A program made the translations under genes and the position numbers. Positions 1 to 12,929 of a stretch of 64,000 nt of DNA are shown piece by piece (within the stretch, counting starts at the first letter, position 1; the number at the start of each line of letters is the position of its first letter). Source of the stretch: Lactobacillus apis (GTDB lineage: Bacteria > Bacillota > Bacilli > Lactobacillales > Lactobacillaceae); assembly GCF_002837055.1 (NCBI RefSeq), contig NZ_PDKP01000001.1, forward strand, positions 297,285 to 361,284, written 5' to 3'. Below the pieces are notes generated by a model, which saw only the letters and a program-made list of their open reading frames with translations, was not told where the DNA came from and ran no database searches.

Positions 1-77
1 AATGCAGACAGGACGACAAAAATAACTAATACTTAAAAAAGCAAAATGTTAGTTATCAATGTAGTCTTGCCTGCATT
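1..77. repeat. 77-bp imperfect palindrome at window edge
   Basis: The outer arms 1-17 and 61-77 are inverted copies with about three differences, and inner arms 22-29 and 50-57 (ATAACTAA / TTAGTTAT) are perfect inverted copies, so the whole stretch folds into one long hairpin with an A/T-rich loop. There is no T-tract at the right end. The left end is cut by the window, so the element may be longer. It could be a small dispersed repeat, a terminator for a gene to the left, or an mRNA structure; the sequence does not decide. Confidence 0.55.
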
Positions 78-88
78 ACCAGTAACAT

Positions 89-147
89 GCGCTATCATTA
101 ACTCTTTTAAAGTTAACAAAAAAATCATCTTTTTGCAAGCGCTATCT
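89..147. promoter_or_regulatory. two GCGCTATC motifs 50 bp apart, possible operator
   Basis: GCGCTATC occurs at 89-96 and again at 139-146, followed in both cases by an A/T base and TTA. The second copy, 134-147, resembles a catabolite (cre) site with two mismatches to TGWAANCGNTNWCA; the first matches only the right half. A spacing of 50 bp is close to five helical turns. This is suggestive of a LacI-family operator pair, but no gene that they would control is visible in the window apart from the 3' end of murT. Confidence 0.25.
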
Positions 148-191
148 TTAAAAACTTTACAAAAATAGTTTTTAGCTGTTAATTATGTCAA

Positions 192-1544
192 TTACATGCC
201 AGCCTTAATTATCTTTTTCTCTGCCATTGTCTTGCGGAGTGAAAGAAGGGCAGTGTAGGTAGATAAAATGTAAACCTTTTTAGTTGGAAGCTTGGCAATT
301 TCTTCAATTACTGCTTCGTTATCCGGACAGGTAGTCATTTGTTCTGGTGAAAAGCCAGCAACTTCTAAGCGAAATCCCATGTCATGCCAACGCTGTCCAC
401 CAACTAGAATTTGTTTAATTTGCTCGTGATTCAAATCTTCAAACTGACCATCCCAAATCCATGAAGTATCAATTCCATCAGCATGATTAGCATTAAGTAG
501 TGTAACTAGAGAATAGTCATCCTTTTCGGTGTTAAGCATATGCAAAACTTCGTCTAGACCAACTGGATTTTTAACCAAAATGAGATCAATGTCCTTATCA
601 GCGTATTGAATTAACTCTTGGCGACCAAAAACGCGTTTGTTTTTGGCAAAGGCATTAGCAATTTCTTCATCGTCAAGATCAAAATGACGTGCGACAGAAT
701 AGGCTGCTAAGGCATTGTAAATGTTATATGTTCCACCAATATTGATGTGATAATCTTTGGTTCCCATTCGAAAGCTAAGATGATTTGGATCCTGATCGAT
801 AATCTCGCTGACTGAATATGTTAACTCCGGACGGCGATAGCCACAGTTGGGGCAGAAGAAGTCGCCTAAGTTAGCATAAATTCGGTCATGGTAATGCAAT
901 ATATGGTCGCATTCAGGGCAAAGGACACCATCGGTATTAACCGGAGCTTTAACATCATTTTGTGAATGGTCACTTGGAAGTTTGAAGCCGTAAAAAATTT
1001 TGGGATTTGGCAGATCAACTGATGAAAAAATACTAGCATCACCGTTAGCAATGACGGTTGCATCAGGAGCTAACTTAATACCTTCAATAATTTTATTATA
1101 GGTAGTATAAATTTCGCCGTAGCGATCCATTTGATCACGAAAGATATTAGTTAAAACAAAAACACTCGGCTTAACTAGTTTAGTAACCATTTTGACATTG
1201 GCTTCATCAACTTCTAAAACAGCAATGGGGCGCTTAGCTTTGCTCTTTTTATTAGCTAAAAAAGCAGTAACAATTCCTTGTTGCATGTTAGAACCAGACG
1301 GATTGGTCAAAACTTCGCCGTATTTTTCTCGTAAGGCTTCAACTATCAATGCAGTAGTCATAGTTTTACCATTTGTCCCGGTTACAATAACTGTTTCGTA
1401 ATTTTGAGCAAGTGTGTTCAAAATATCTGGATCAAGTTTCATTGCAATTTTTCCTGGGAAGCTAGTTCCACCTTTTAGTACATTGTGAAGAAACCAGTAA
1501 CTTGATTTTCCGGCAAATTTGGCAACATCAGATTTTAGATTCAT
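192..1544 (-). CDS. murT: Lipid II isoglutaminyl synthase, Mur ligase-like subunit MurT
   Basis: Mur-ligase family protein of 450 residues that, with the glutaminase GatD, amidates the D-glutamate of lipid II to D-isoglutamine in the cytoplasm. The ATP-binding P-loop GTNGKT lies near residue 55. A four-cysteine zinc-ribbon insert (CPEC ... CPNC) near residues 210-240 and a C-terminal DUF1727-type region separate MurT from MurC-F. A start ten codons upstream is open, but the ATG at 1544 has the ribosome site GAGGG seven bases before it and begins MNLKSDVAKF. It is divergent from tdk, and no gatD follows in the 190 bases available downstream, unlike the usual murT-gatD pair. Confidence 0.9.
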   Translation of the reverse strand: MNLKSDVAKFAGKSSYWFLHNVLKGGTSFPGKIAMKLDPDILNTLAQNYETVIVTGTNGKTMTTALIVEALREKYGEVLTNPSGSNMQQGIVTAFLANKKSKAKRPIAVLEVDEANVKMVTKLVKPSVFVLTNIFRDQMDRYGEIYTTYNKIIEGIKLAPDATVIANGDASIFSSVDLPNPKIFYGFKLPSDHSQNDVKAPVNTDGVLCPECDHILHYHDRIYANLGDFFCPNCGYRRPELTYSVSEIIDQDPNHLSFRMGTKDYHINIGGTYNIYNALAAYSVARHFDLDDEEIANAFAKNKRVFGRQELIQYADKDIDLILVKNPVGLDEVLHMLNTEKDDYSLVTLLNANHADGIDTSWIWDGQFEDLNHEQIKQILVGGQRWHDMGFRLEVAGFSPEQMTTCPDNEAVIEEIAKLPTKKVYILSTYTALLSLRKTMAEKKIIKAGM

Positions 1545-1573
1545 GTTTATCCCTCGCTTTAAAATCTGTAACA

Positions 1574-1579
1574 ACTATA
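1574..1579 (-). promoter_or_regulatory. extended -10 element for murT
   Basis: On the minus strand the sequence reads TGCTATAGT, an extended -10 box, about 30 bases before the murT start. No good -35 box is seen. It lies in the 147-bp divergent region shared with tdk. Confidence 0.45.
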
Positions 1580-1691
1580 GCATAGCACGCAAACGAAAAC
1601 GAGTTTTTAACTACTATTTTAACTGCACTTATTTTGATTTTCATCTATACTAGATAAAGTCAGGTGGATATAATTATACAAAGGAGCAAAA

Positions 1692-2291
1692 ATGGCACAA
1701 TTATTTTTTCACTACGGCACAATGAGTAGTGGCAAAACGCTTGAAATTCTGAAAGACGCACATAACTATGAGGCTCAGGGTCGAAAAATTGTGCTGATGA
1801 CAAGTGGCGTAGATAATCGGAGTGGGGTAGGAACTGTTGCTTCACGAATAGGTCTTCATCGCAAGGCTATTCCAATTGAGCATGACATGGATATTTTTGC
1901 TTATATCGAAAAAATCAATGATCAGGAAAAAAAGCTTGGTGATGGTCCAATTGCGTGCGTTTTTGTTGATGAAGCACAGTTTTTGGAACGGCACCATGTT
2001 TTTGAGTGTGCTAGAATTGTTGACGAATTAAGCATTCCAGTAATGGCTTTTGGATTAAAAAATGATTTTCAGAATAACCTATTTGAAGGGTCAAAAAATC
2101 TGTTGATTGTTGCTGATAAAATCAACGAAATAAAAACCATTTGCCACTATTGTGGACGTAAGGCTACAATGAACTTGCGTATTCACGAAGGGAAACCAGT
2201 TTATGAAGGTGAGCAGGTCCAAATTGGTGGTGATGAAAGTTACTATCCGGTTTGTCGTTTTCATTATTTTCACCCAAATGAACAAAGATAG
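1692..2291 (+). CDS. tdk: Thymidine kinase
   Basis: Type II thymidine kinase, 199 residues, which phosphorylates thymidine for the pyrimidine salvage pathway. The P-loop reads GTMSSGKT at residues 9-16, the Walker B-like segment is FVDEAQF near residue 94, and a structural zinc site is formed by CHYC near residue 152 and a C-R-F-H set near 188. It opens the gene run tdk-prfA-prmC-sua5; prfA starts 17 bases after its stop. The ribosome site AAGGAG precedes the ATG by about five bases. TATACT (1646-1651) or TATAAT (1669-1674) could serve as its -10 box. Confidence 0.95.
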   Translation: MAQLFFHYGTMSSGKTLEILKDAHNYEAQGRKIVLMTSGVDNRSGVGTVASRIGLHRKAIPIEHDMDIFAYIEKINDQEKKLGDGPIACVFVDEAQFLERHHVFECARIVDELSIPVMAFGLKNDFQNNLFEGSKNLLIVADKINEIKTICHYCGRKATMNLRIHEGKPVYEGEQVQIGGDESYYPVCRFHYFHPNEQR

Positions 2292-2308
2292 AGAGGGACT
2301 GATAAAAT

Positions 2309-3397
2309 ATGGATAAAATTATGGCACAGCTTGAAGGACTTGTGGCTCATTATGATGAATTGCAAGAAATGATGGCAGATCCAGAGGTTATCAACGATAC
2401 CAAACGGTATATGGAAATTTCCAAAGAAGCATCTGACTTACATGATGTTGTAGAAAAATATCAAAAATACAAAGCAGATAAAAAAGAAATAAAAGATAAT
2501 AACGAAATTATTTCAAGTGAAAGTGACTCTGATTTAGTTGATATGGCTAAAGAAGAAAACAGTAGTCTGGAGCAGGAAATAGTTGATTTGGAGGATGAAA
2601 TCAAAATTTTAATGCTTCCTAAAGATCCTAACGATGATAAAGATATCATTATGGAAATCAGAGGTGCTGCTGGTGGTGATGAAGCATCACTTTTTGCTGG
2701 TGACTTACTCAGAATGTATGAAAAGTATGCTGAACGGCAAAATTGGCAGGTCTCCATTGTTGATAGTGAACCTACTGAAGTTGGTGGCTATAAGCGTGTT
2801 GCAATTATGATTACAGGTGACAAAGTTTACTCTAAATTAAAGTATGAAAATGGTGCGCACCGTGTACAGCGTATTCCTGTAACTGAATCTCAAGGACGAG
2901 TACATACTTCAACTGCAACTGTTGCTGTAATGCCAGAGTATGAGCAAGTCGATTTTGAGCTTGATCCAAAAGATATCAGAGTTGATGTTTACCGTGCTAG
3001 TGGTGCTGGTGGTCAGCACATTAACAAGACTTCAAGTGCTGTTAGAATGACCCACTTGCCTACTGGAATTGTGGTGGCAATGCAGGATCAACGTAGTCAG
3101 CAACAAAACCGGGAAAAAGCAATGCAAATTTTAACCTCACGTGTTTATGATTACTATGAAAGTGAAAATCGTGATCAATATGACGAAAAGAGGAAAAATG
3201 CGGTTGGTACGGGGGATCGTTCTGAAAGAATTAGAACCTATAACTATCCGCAAAACCGTGTAACTGACCACCGAATTGGTTTAACACTCAACAAGTTAGA
3301 TCGAATTATGAATGGTGAGTTGGACGAAGTCATTGATGCATTGATTTTATATAACCAAACTAAGCAATTAGAGGAGTTGGCTGATCAAAATGGCTAA
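2309..3397 (+). CDS. prfA: Peptide chain release factor 1
   Basis: RF1 recognises UAA and UAG in the ribosomal A site and triggers peptide release. The protein has 362 residues, the normal length. The codon-reading tripeptide of the P-x-T type appears as PVT in the segment [14 protein letters not shown], and the peptidyl hydrolysis motif GGQ lies in [10 protein letters not shown]. Its 3' end overlaps prmC by 8 bases; PrmC methylates the glutamine of GGQ, so the pair is functionally and probably translationally coupled. Confidence 0.97.
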   Translation: MDKIMAQLEGLVAHYDELQEMMADPEVINDTKRYMEISKEASDLHDVVEKYQKYKADKKEIKDNNEIISSESDSDLVDMAKEENSSLEQEIVDLEDEIKILMLPKDPNDDKDIIMEIRGAAGGDEASLFAGDLLRMYEKYAERQNWQVSIVDSEPTEVGGYKRVAIMITGDKVYSKLKYENGAHRVQRIPVTESQGRVHTSTATVAVMPEYEQVDFELDPKDIRVDVYRASGAGGQHINKTSSAVRMTHLPTGIVVAMQDQRSQQQNREKAMQILTSRVYDYYESENRDQYDEKRKNAVGTGDRSERIRTYNYPQNRVTDHRIGLTLNKLDRIMNGELDEVIDALILYNQTKQLEELADQNG

Positions 3398-4238
3398 AAT
3401 TGCTACTTTGAAGGACTTAAGTATTTGGGCAACCGAAACGGCTGCTGATCAGCGTCAAGAAGACGTTGATTTTCTTTTAGCTGAAAGACTTGGACTAAGT
3501 CCAAGCGAATTTGAGTTAAAACAAGAAATGGCGCTAAGCGACGCTCAAATTAAGCAAGCCGAAAAAGATGTCAAAAAACTTGCTAAAGGAATTTCACCTC
3601 AATACATTTTGGGTTATTCCTGGTTTTATGGTTACAAGATATTAGTTGAACAAGGTGTTTTAATTCCGCGTTTTGAAACTGAAGAACTAGTTGCTTGGAC
3701 GCTTGAAGAATTAAAAAGCGGTGAGACCGTACTTGATTTAGGTACTGGTTCAGGCTGTATTACTGCTGCTTTAGCAAAAGAAGCAGCTAAAAAAGGAATC
3801 ACAGATTTGAATTTGTTTGCTTCTGATGTGACAGACGCTGCTTTAAGAACAGCGGAAGAAAACTTTTTAGTCTATGATTTAGATGTCACTGTGCGCAAAG
3901 CTAACGTTTTAATTGGATTAGAAAAGTTCGATAAGATAATTTCTAATCCACCATATATCAAAGAATCCGAAAAAAATGTGATGGATCAGAATGTTTTACA
4001 AAATGAACCTAAAGAAGCATTATTTGGTGGTAAAAGTGGTATTACATTTTATCAAAAATTTGCCAAGCAGGTACGTGAACACTTGAATCCTGGTGGAGAG
4101 TTCTTTTTAGAATTTGGTTTTAGCGAAAAACAGCAATTACAAGAACTGTTTGCGAAAGAATTACCTGATTTTACAATTGAATTTAAGGATGATATGGCAA
4201 GTAAACCACGAATGGTATCTGGGAAGTGGAATAAGTAA
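3390..4238 (+). CDS. prmC: Release factor glutamine methyltransferase
   Basis: SAM-dependent methyltransferase of 282 residues that modifies the GGQ glutamine of release factors. The SAM-binding loop [10 protein letters not shown] is near residue 117 and the catalytic NPPY motif sits in SNPPYIK near residue 188. An N-terminal helical substrate-binding domain precedes the Rossmann domain, as usual. It overlaps prfA by 8 bases and its stop codon shares one base with the sua5 start, so three translation-related genes are read as a tightly packed unit. Confidence 0.96.
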   Translation: MAKIATLKDLSIWATETAADQRQEDVDFLLAERLGLSPSEFELKQEMALSDAQIKQAEKDVKKLAKGISPQYILGYSWFYGYKILVEQGVLIPRFETEELVAWTLEELKSGETVLDLGTGSGCITAALAKEAAKKGITDLNLFASDVTDAALRTAEENFLVYDLDVTVRKANVLIGLEKFDKIISNPPYIKESEKNVMDQNVLQNEPKEALFGGKSGITFYQKFAKQVREHLNPGGEFFLEFGFSEKQQLQELFAKELPDFTIEFKDDMASKPRMVSGKWNK

Positions 4239-5242
4239 TGGAAACGAAAATTTTTCAGCAAGACCAAATTGACGAAGCCGTTAAACTTTTAGGAGCTGGT
4301 GAATTAGTGGCTTTTCCGACCGAAACAGTTTATGGTCTTGGCGCTATCGCAACTAATGAAAAAGCTGTGAAGGGTGTTTATGCTGCTAAGGGAAGACCTA
4401 GTGATAATCCGTTAATTGTAACTGTTTCAGATGAAGCAATGGTTTCGGATTATGCCAAAGAAATTCCTGAACGTGCGCAAAAATTAATGAAGCATTTTTG
4501 GCCGGGTCCGCTGACTATTTTGCTTTTTGTTAAACCTAATGCTTTGCCAAAAGCTGTTACTGGTGGTTTAGATACTGTAGCGTTTCGTTGTCCTGATGAT
4601 AAGTTGACGCACGATTTAATTTCTAAACTAGGCTATCCAATAGTTGGGCCTTCTGCGAATACTTCTACTAAACCAAGTCCAACCACTGCACAGCACGTTT
4701 ATCATGATTTAAATGGTAAAATTTCGGGCATAATCGATGGTGGGCCAACAAGAGTAGGTTTGGAATCAACTATTATTGATTTGTCCGTCGAAACGCCGGT
4801 TGTCTTACGGCCTGGTGAAATTACGCCACAAGAGCTAAGCGAAGTACTTGGTGAAAAGGTCTTGATTAACAGTGGACAAGTGAAAGATCAAGATATACCA
4901 AAGGCTCCGGGGATGAAGTATCGTCATTATGCTCCAAGTGAACCAGTAATAATTGTTGATGACACGAGTGATTTTGCAAAAATTGAGTTTAATGAGCATA
5001 CTGGCGTAGCAGCTTTAGATTCTGTTTTAGTTGGGTTGAATGTACCAGAGCAAAATAAGTATAGTTTGGGTAAAAATCTGGTAGATGCCGATCATAACTT
5101 ATTTGGTGCATTGCGCTATTTTGATGATAAGCAGTCAATTGATCAAATTTATGTTCAAGGTTTTAGTGGCAGCGAGGCCACCTTGGCATATATGAATCGT
5201 TTAAATAAAGCTGCGGCTGAGAACCATTTTCATGTAAAGTAA
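4238..5242 (+). CDS. L-threonylcarbamoyladenylate synthase (Sua5 type)
   Basis: Makes threonylcarbamoyl-AMP from threonine, bicarbonate and ATP for the t6A37 modification of ANN-decoding tRNAs. The YrdC-like domain covers roughly residues 10-200, with the conserved FPTETVYGLG and KGRPSDNPL segments and SANTS later on. At 334 residues it has the extra C-terminal Sua5 domain, connected through the linker around PKAPGMKYRHYAP, so it is the long Sua5 form (YwlC-like) rather than the short TsaC form. It is the last gene before a strong terminator. Confidence 0.93.
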   Translation: METKIFQQDQIDEAVKLLGAGELVAFPTETVYGLGAIATNEKAVKGVYAAKGRPSDNPLIVTVSDEAMVSDYAKEIPERAQKLMKHFWPGPLTILLFVKPNALPKAVTGGLDTVAFRCPDDKLTHDLISKLGYPIVGPSANTSTKPSPTTAQHVYHDLNGKISGIIDGGPTRVGLESTIIDLSVETPVVLRPGEITPQELSEVLGEKVLINSGQVKDQDIPKAPGMKYRHYAPSEPVIIVDDTSDFAKIEFNEHTGVAALDSVLVGLNVPEQNKYSLGKNLVDADHNLFGALRYFDDKQSIDQIYVQGFSGSEATLAYMNRLNKAAAENHFHVK

Positions 5243-5246
5243 AAAA

Positions 5247-5280
5247 ATAAAGCAAAGGGCTTTAAACCCTCTGCTTTTTT
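5247..5280 (+). terminator. intrinsic terminator after sua5
   Basis: The stem AGCAAAGGG / CCCTCTGCT with a TTTAAA-containing loop is followed by TTTTTT. It closes the tdk-prfA-prmC-sua5 run. Confidence 0.85.
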
Positions 5281-5306
5281 GATTAAAATAAGCGAGAAAG
5301 TATATT
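5279..5306 (+). promoter_or_regulatory. possible promoter of upp
   Basis: TTGATT (5279-5284), a 16-base spacer and TATATT (5301-5306) lie directly after the terminator and before the upp ribosome site. The leader would be very short (about 15 bases). Confidence 0.4.
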
Positions 5307-5326
5307 TGTTTTATAGGAGGAAAAGA

Positions 5327-5956
5327 ATGGGTAAATTTACAGTGTTAGATCATCCGTTGATTCAACACAAGTTAACAATCATTAGACGTAAGGAGACAAG
5401 CTCCAATGAGTTTCGTCAAATCGTTGGTGAGATTGGCGGATTGATGACATATGAAATTACTAGGGATTTACCATTAAAGGATGTTGAAATTGAAACACCA
5501 ATGGGCAAAACAACGCAAAAGGAAATAGCTGGTAAAAAGATGACGATTGTTCCTATTTTGCGTGCAGGTATTGGTATGCTCAATGGTGTGATGGAAATGA
5601 TTCCTTCAGCTAAAGTTGGTGTCATTGGGATGTACCGTGATGAAGAAACATTAGAACCCCACGAGTACTTCTGCAAGATGCCTAAGGATGTAGCAGATCG
5701 TGAGTGTTTAGTAGTTGACCCAATGCTTGCCACTGGTGGCTCAGCTAATATGGCTATTGGCGCCTTGAAAAAACGTGGTGTTAAGGACATTAAACTTGCC
5801 GTTTTAGTTGCTGCACCTGAAGGCGTAAAAGCTATTCAGGAAGAAAATCCTGATGTAGACATTTATGCCGCAGCAGAAGATGAGAAGTTATTACCAAATG
5901 GCTACATCACCCCAGGTCTTGGTGATGCCGGTGACCGCTTGTTTGGCACTAAATAG
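5327..5956 (+). CDS. upp: Uracil phosphoribosyltransferase
   Basis: Converts uracil and PRPP to UMP in pyrimidine salvage. The product has 209 residues, the standard size. The PRPP-binding segment is visible as [12 protein letters not shown] near residues 130-142, and the C-terminal uracil-binding segment as [18 protein letters not shown]. An in-frame start 48 bases upstream is open but lies in the terminator; the ATG at 5327 has a perfect AGGAGG six bases upstream and gives the canonical N terminus [10 protein letters not shown]. It is monocistronic, between a terminator and the ATP synthase promoter. Confidence 0.96.
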   Translation: MGKFTVLDHPLIQHKLTIIRRKETSSNEFRQIVGEIGGLMTYEITRDLPLKDVEIETPMGKTTQKEIAGKKMTIVPILRAGIGMLNGVMEMIPSAKVGVIGMYRDEETLEPHEYFCKMPKDVADRECLVVDPMLATGGSANMAIGALKKRGVKDIKLAVLVAAPEGVKAIQEENPDVDIYAAAEDEKLLPNGYITPGLGDAGDRLFGTK

Positions 5957-5997
5957 CGAAATTTTTACAAATAGTATACGGAATTCGCTTACAATTT

Positions 5998-6026
5998 TTC
6001 ACAAAAGGTTTGTTTGGTGTTAATAT
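5998..6026 (+). promoter_or_regulatory. promoter of the ATP synthase operon
   Basis: TTCACA (5998-6003), 17-base spacer, TAATAT (6021-6026). One mismatch in each hexamer from the sigma-A consensus, with optimal spacing, 48 bases before atpB. Confidence 0.7.
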
Positions 6027-6074
6027 TGTAGGAGTGTTCGATAAACTGGGCACAAGAAGGGAGGTCACGAAGTA

Positions 6075-6788
6075 ATGGAGAAATCATTTGTTTTTAAATT
6101 TTTGGGTTTAAACTTTGATCTCGCTGGGATGATTGGCTCAACTTTAATGGCTGCAGTGGTTTTATTCGTCTGCATTTGGCTCTCGCGCAAAGTTGAATTG
6201 AGACCGAACAAGAAGCAAAATGTGATTGAATACTTATTGGATTTCACTGATGGCATTGTTAAAGATAATGTCAGCGATCCTGATGCGCGTAAGCATCTAT
6301 CACTTTATGCTTTTGTTTTGTTCCTATTTATCTTTTGCATGAATCAATTGGGACTCTTCTTAGAAGTCAAAGTTGGTGACAATATGTTTGTTAAGTCACC
6401 AACAGCTGATCCAGTAACGACGATGTCGTTTGCAATGATGACCTTGCTTCTATCATTCACATTTGGAATGCAAAAATTTGGCGTAGGTGGCTATTGGCGC
6501 AATTATGCAGAGCCAGTTAGCTTTTTGTTCCCAATCAATATGATTGAGGAAATAACTAACTTTTTGACTTTGTCTTTACGTTTATACGGCAATATTTATG
6601 CTGGGGAAGTGCTATTGACATTGATTGGAAATAGTTTAGCTCCTAGCTTTGGTATTACAACTATGGTTTTAGCTGCCCCACTTGCGATGGTTTGGCAAGG
6701 TTTCTCTGTCTTCATTGGCTCTATCCAGGCATATGTTTTCGTAACCTTATCAATGGTTTATGTTGGTAAGAAAGTTACAAAAGAATAA
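6075..6788 (+). CDS. atpB: ATP synthase Fo subunit a
   Basis: Membrane subunit that forms the proton half-channels against the c-ring. It has 237 residues with several hydrophobic segments. The essential arginine lies in the segment SLRLYGNIYAGE near residue 172. A good ribosome site GGGAGG precedes the ATG by about ten bases. It is the first gene of atpBEFHAGDC; no atpI-like gene is found upstream. In lactobacilli this enzyme mainly works as a proton-pumping ATPase for acid tolerance. Confidence 0.97.
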   Translation: MEKSFVFKFLGLNFDLAGMIGSTLMAAVVLFVCIWLSRKVELRPNKKQNVIEYLLDFTDGIVKDNVSDPDARKHLSLYAFVLFLFIFCMNQLGLFLEVKVGDNMFVKSPTADPVTTMSFAMMTLLLSFTFGMQKFGVGGYWRNYAEPVSFLFPINMIEEITNFLTLSLRLYGNIYAGEVLLTLIGNSLAPSFGITTMVLAAPLAMVWQGFSVFIGSIQAYVFVTLSMVYVGKKVTKE

Positions 6789-6806
6789 TTTTTCGGAGGT
6801 TTAAAT

Positions 6807-7031
6807 ATGTCACAAGCATTTAAATATATTTCTGCAGCTTTGGTCGCTGGTATTGCAGCATTAGCTGCTTCTTGGGGTAACGGTAAAGTTATTACTAAGA
6901 CTGTCGAAAGTATGGCTCGTCAACCTGAAAGTGCAGGTAACTTGAGATCAACAATGTTCATCGGTGTTGGTTTGATTGAAGCCGTTCCAATTTTGGCAAT
7001 TGTTGTTGCTTTTCTGATTCTCTTCCTTTAA
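6807..7031 (+). CDS. atpE: ATP synthase Fo subunit c
   Basis: Proteolipid of 74 residues that makes the rotating c-ring. It is a helical hairpin: helix 1 is Ala/Gly-rich, the polar loop carries ARQPE, and helix 2 holds the proton-binding glutamate in GLIEAVP near residue 58. The ribosome site GGAGG is strong, as expected for the high copy number needed. Glu with no sodium-type residues nearby fits a proton-coupled ring. Confidence 0.96.
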   Translation: MSQAFKYISAALVAGIAALAASWGNGKVITKTVESMARQPESAGNLRSTMFIGVGLIEAVPILAIVVAFLILFL

Positions 7032-7072
7032 TTTTTAAAAGTAATTAAGTTGAAAAGAGAGAAGGGCAGTAA

Positions 7073-7584
7073 ATGACATTTCAAACTTTATTTGCAGCCT
7101 CATCAGGTCATATTTACATTGGTAATACCATTTGGTATTTGATTGTTTTTGCAATTTTGCTTGTCTTGGTTAAGCACTATGCTTGGGGACCAGTTTCCGA
7201 AATGATGGAAAAAAGACGGCAAAAAGTAATTAGCGATTTAGATTCAGCTGCAGACAACCGCAAAAAAGCCGAAGTTTTGGCTAATGAACGTGAAGCTGCC
7301 TTGAAAAATTCAAGACAAGAAGCAACACAAATTCTCTCTGATGCAAAAGCTAATGCGCAGAAGACAAGTAGTCAAATCGTAGCTGAGGCTAACGATGACG
7401 CTGCTTCGATTCATGAAAAGGCGAAAGCAGATGCTGCACAAGCCAAAGCAGATGCATTAGATGAAGCACGTGCGCAGGTAGCTGATATATCGGTTACAAT
7501 TGCTGAAAAGGTAATTGCTAAAAACTTATCTGCTGACGATCAAAAAGATTTGGTTGATCAGTTTATTAAGGGGCTGAATAAATA

Positions 7585-7585
<1 letters not shown>
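7073..7585 (+). CDS. atpF: ATP synthase Fo subunit b
   Basis: Peripheral stalk subunit of 170 residues. One membrane helix near residues 16-35 is followed by a long charged Ala/Lys/Glu-rich coiled coil that reaches the delta subunit. Its stop codon TAA shares its last base with the ATG of atpH, so the two stator genes are translationally coupled. Confidence 0.95.
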
Positions 7586-9659
<2,074 letters not shown>

Positions 9660-9669
9660 GAGGTAGCGT

Positions 9670-10632
9670 ATGCCTGCATCTTTACTTGAGTTGAAGAAGA
9701 AAATTGCTTCAGTTAAGCAAACTGGTAAAATCACAGAAGCAATGAGAATGGTTTCTGCGTCAAAACTAAATCAAACAGAAAAAAGAGATGAAGGATATAC
9801 GGTATATAATGACCATGTTCGACAAACTCTTTCCCGTTTGATGAGTGCACAAGTGGTTAGCCACTTGCACAAAGAAAATGTTGCAATCGATGAAGACAGC
9901 ATCAGTAAGATTGACTATGAAAATGTTTTTGGCCTAGGTGTCATTTCAGACATGGTTCAAGCTCGTAAAGAAGTAAAGTCTACTGGTTATCTTGTAATTA
10001 CAGGTGATCGAGGACTTGTTGGATCATATAATAGTGCCGTCATTAAAAATATGATGGGCTTAGCTGAAGATGCAAAAGCAGAAAATAAAGATATTAAAAT
10101 TCTTGCTGTTGGCTCTGTAGGAGCTGAATTTTTCAAGAAAAACAACTTGAATGTTGTTTATGAAAATGCTGCAATTTCTGATGTGCCAACTTTTGATGAA
10201 GTTTTACCAATTGTTTCAACTGCAATCAAAATGTACTTAAACGGAGTTTATGATGAGCTATACGTTTGTTATACGCACCACATAAACTCTTTATCATCAG
10301 CATTTCGTGTTGAAAAAATGCTTCCTATTGTTGATATCGATATCGGCCTTAAAGAAGCAAAAGAACACCGAGATTTAGAATATGATATTGAGCCAGACAT
10401 TAATACTGTGTTGACTACACTAATTCCTCAATATGCCCGTTCAACTATTTATGGGGCAATTCTGGATGCAAAAACTGCAGAACATGCTAGTTCAATGACA
10501 GCAATGCAGAGTGCAACCGATAACGTAAATGACTTGGTTTCAAGTTTAACTACAAAATTAAACCGTGCAAGACAAGCTGAGATCACTACTGAAATTACCG
10601 AAATTGTCAGTGGTGCAAATGCTTTGAAATAA
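9670..10632 (+). CDS. atpG: ATP synthase F1 subunit gamma
   Basis: Central rotor shaft. The N-terminal helix ([20 protein letters not shown]) and the C-terminal helix near [20 protein letters not shown] are both typical. At 320 residues it is about 30 longer than many bacterial gamma subunits; the additional sequence lies around residues 60-100, between the N-terminal helix and the [16 protein letters not shown] strand. The ribosome site AGGAGG overlaps the atpA stop. Confidence 0.95.
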   Translation: MPASLLELKKKIASVKQTGKITEAMRMVSASKLNQTEKRDEGYTVYNDHVRQTLSRLMSAQVVSHLHKENVAIDEDSISKIDYENVFGLGVISDMVQARKEVKSTGYLVITGDRGLVGSYNSAVIKNMMGLAEDAKAENKDIKILAVGSVGAEFFKKNNLNVVYENAAISDVPTFDEVLPIVSTAIKMYLNGVYDELYVCYTHHINSLSSAFRVEKMLPIVDIDIGLKEAKEHRDLEYDIEPDINTVLTTLIPQYARSTIYGAILDAKTAEHASSMTAMQSATDNVNDLVSSLTTKLNRARQAEITTEITEIVSGANALK

Positions 10633-12096
<1,464 letters not shown>

Positions 12097-12107
12097 GGTG
12101 ATGTCAA

Positions 12108-12545
12108 ATGGCAGATCCAGAAAAACTTTTCATGGTAAATGTTGTAACACCTGATGGCGTAGTTTTTTCTCATCATTGTAGTATTGTTGAGATGCGTGCA
12201 ATCGATGGACAACGCTCAATCATGTATAATCACTTGCCTATTTTAACTCCACTTTCAATTGGTGAAATTAGGGTTAAAAGAAGTCGGGAGATGAATGAAG
12301 TTGTTAATCACATAGCAGTAAGCGGTGGCTACTTTGAGTTTTCTGATAACGTGGCAACGATTATTGCTGATAGTGCGGAACGTTCAAATAAAATTGATGT
12401 GTCTCGTGCTGAAGCAGCTCGAAAGCGTGCTCAAGATGCTTTGAAGGAAGCAAAAGCAACGCATGATCAAAGATCGCTCGAAAGAGCACAAGTTGCATTG
12501 AGAAGGGCTGTCAACCGGATTAGTGTTTACAATTCAGGTAAATAG
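12108..12545 (+). CDS. atpC: ATP synthase F1 subunit epsilon
   Basis: 145-residue subunit: N-terminal beta sandwich ([11 protein letters not shown]) plus a C-terminal two-helix part rich in Ala, Arg and Lys (residues 95-140), which can inhibit ATP hydrolysis in some bacteria. Last gene of the operon, followed at once by a terminator. Confidence 0.95.
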   Translation: MADPEKLFMVNVVTPDGVVFSHHCSIVEMRAIDGQRSIMYNHLPILTPLSIGEIRVKRSREMNEVVNHIAVSGGYFEFSDNVATIIADSAERSNKIDVSRAEAARKRAQDALKEAKATHDQRSLERAQVALRRAVNRISVYNSGK

Positions 12546-12556
12546 TATTAAAGTTT

Positions 12557-12590
12557 AACGGATACACAAAAGCGTGTATCCGTTTTTTAT
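12557..12590 (+). terminator. terminator of the ATP synthase operon
   Basis: Perfect 11-bp stem AACGGATACAC / GTGTATCCGTT, short loop, then a T-rich run. Confidence 0.88.
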
Positions 12591-12616
12591 TTGACTAAAG
12601 AAAAGTGGGAAATTAA

Positions 12617-12847
12617 ATGTTTCAACTTGGTGTTCATGCTCTGATCAGTATTATTATTTACCTGATAACAATAGGGCTATCATTTCAAATTATGAAGAGT
12701 GTCAGAATCGAAAAAATCATCAGAACTAATAAGGTCTTTGAAGCGCAATTGCTACTGATTTTTGCGGCAATTGCGCTAGGCTTTTTAGTAGGGAACTTTT
12801 TCATTACGTTGATAGATACTTCTTTACAATTAAGTAATTTCTTTTAA
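12617..12847 (+). CDS. DUF1146 (YwzB-like) small membrane protein
   Basis: 76-residue protein with two hydrophobic segments (about residues 7-27 and 46-68) joined by a charged loop. It matches the DUF1146/YwzB family, which in Firmicutes commonly sits just after the ATP synthase genes; its function is unknown. It lies between the atp terminator and mbl, so it is either read through from atp or co-transcribed with mbl. Confidence 0.75.
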   Translation: MFQLGVHALISIIIYLITIGLSFQIMKSVRIEKIIRTNKVFEAQLLLIFAAIALGFLVGNFFITLIDTSLQLSNFF

Positions 12848-12889
12848 GACTTGTTAAAACGCCTGAAGAGTGCAGCAAACTAGCTTTCT

Positions 12890-12900
12890 TTATGGTAAAA
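12890..12900 (+). promoter_or_regulatory. possible extended -10 before mbl
   Basis: TGGTAAAAT ends at 12900 and resembles an extended -10 element (TGnTAAAAT), about 30 bases upstream of the mbl start. No good -35 is visible. Confidence 0.35.
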
Positions 12901-12929
12901 TGTACAATGAATATTTATGGAGGATTATC

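Noticed and set aside
5279-5326. Longer N terminus of upp
   Set aside because: It begins inside the preceding terminator and lacks a ribosome site; the ATG at 5327 has AGGAGG and matches the family N terminus.
5942-5997. Possible terminator after upp
   Set aside because: Only a six-base inverted repeat (AGCGAA / TTCGCT) with a long loop and no T-run; too weak.
12870-12929. Upstream extension of mbl by 20 residues
   Set aside because: The extension is unlike any MreB-type N terminus and no ribosome site precedes it; GTG at 12930 follows GGAGG.
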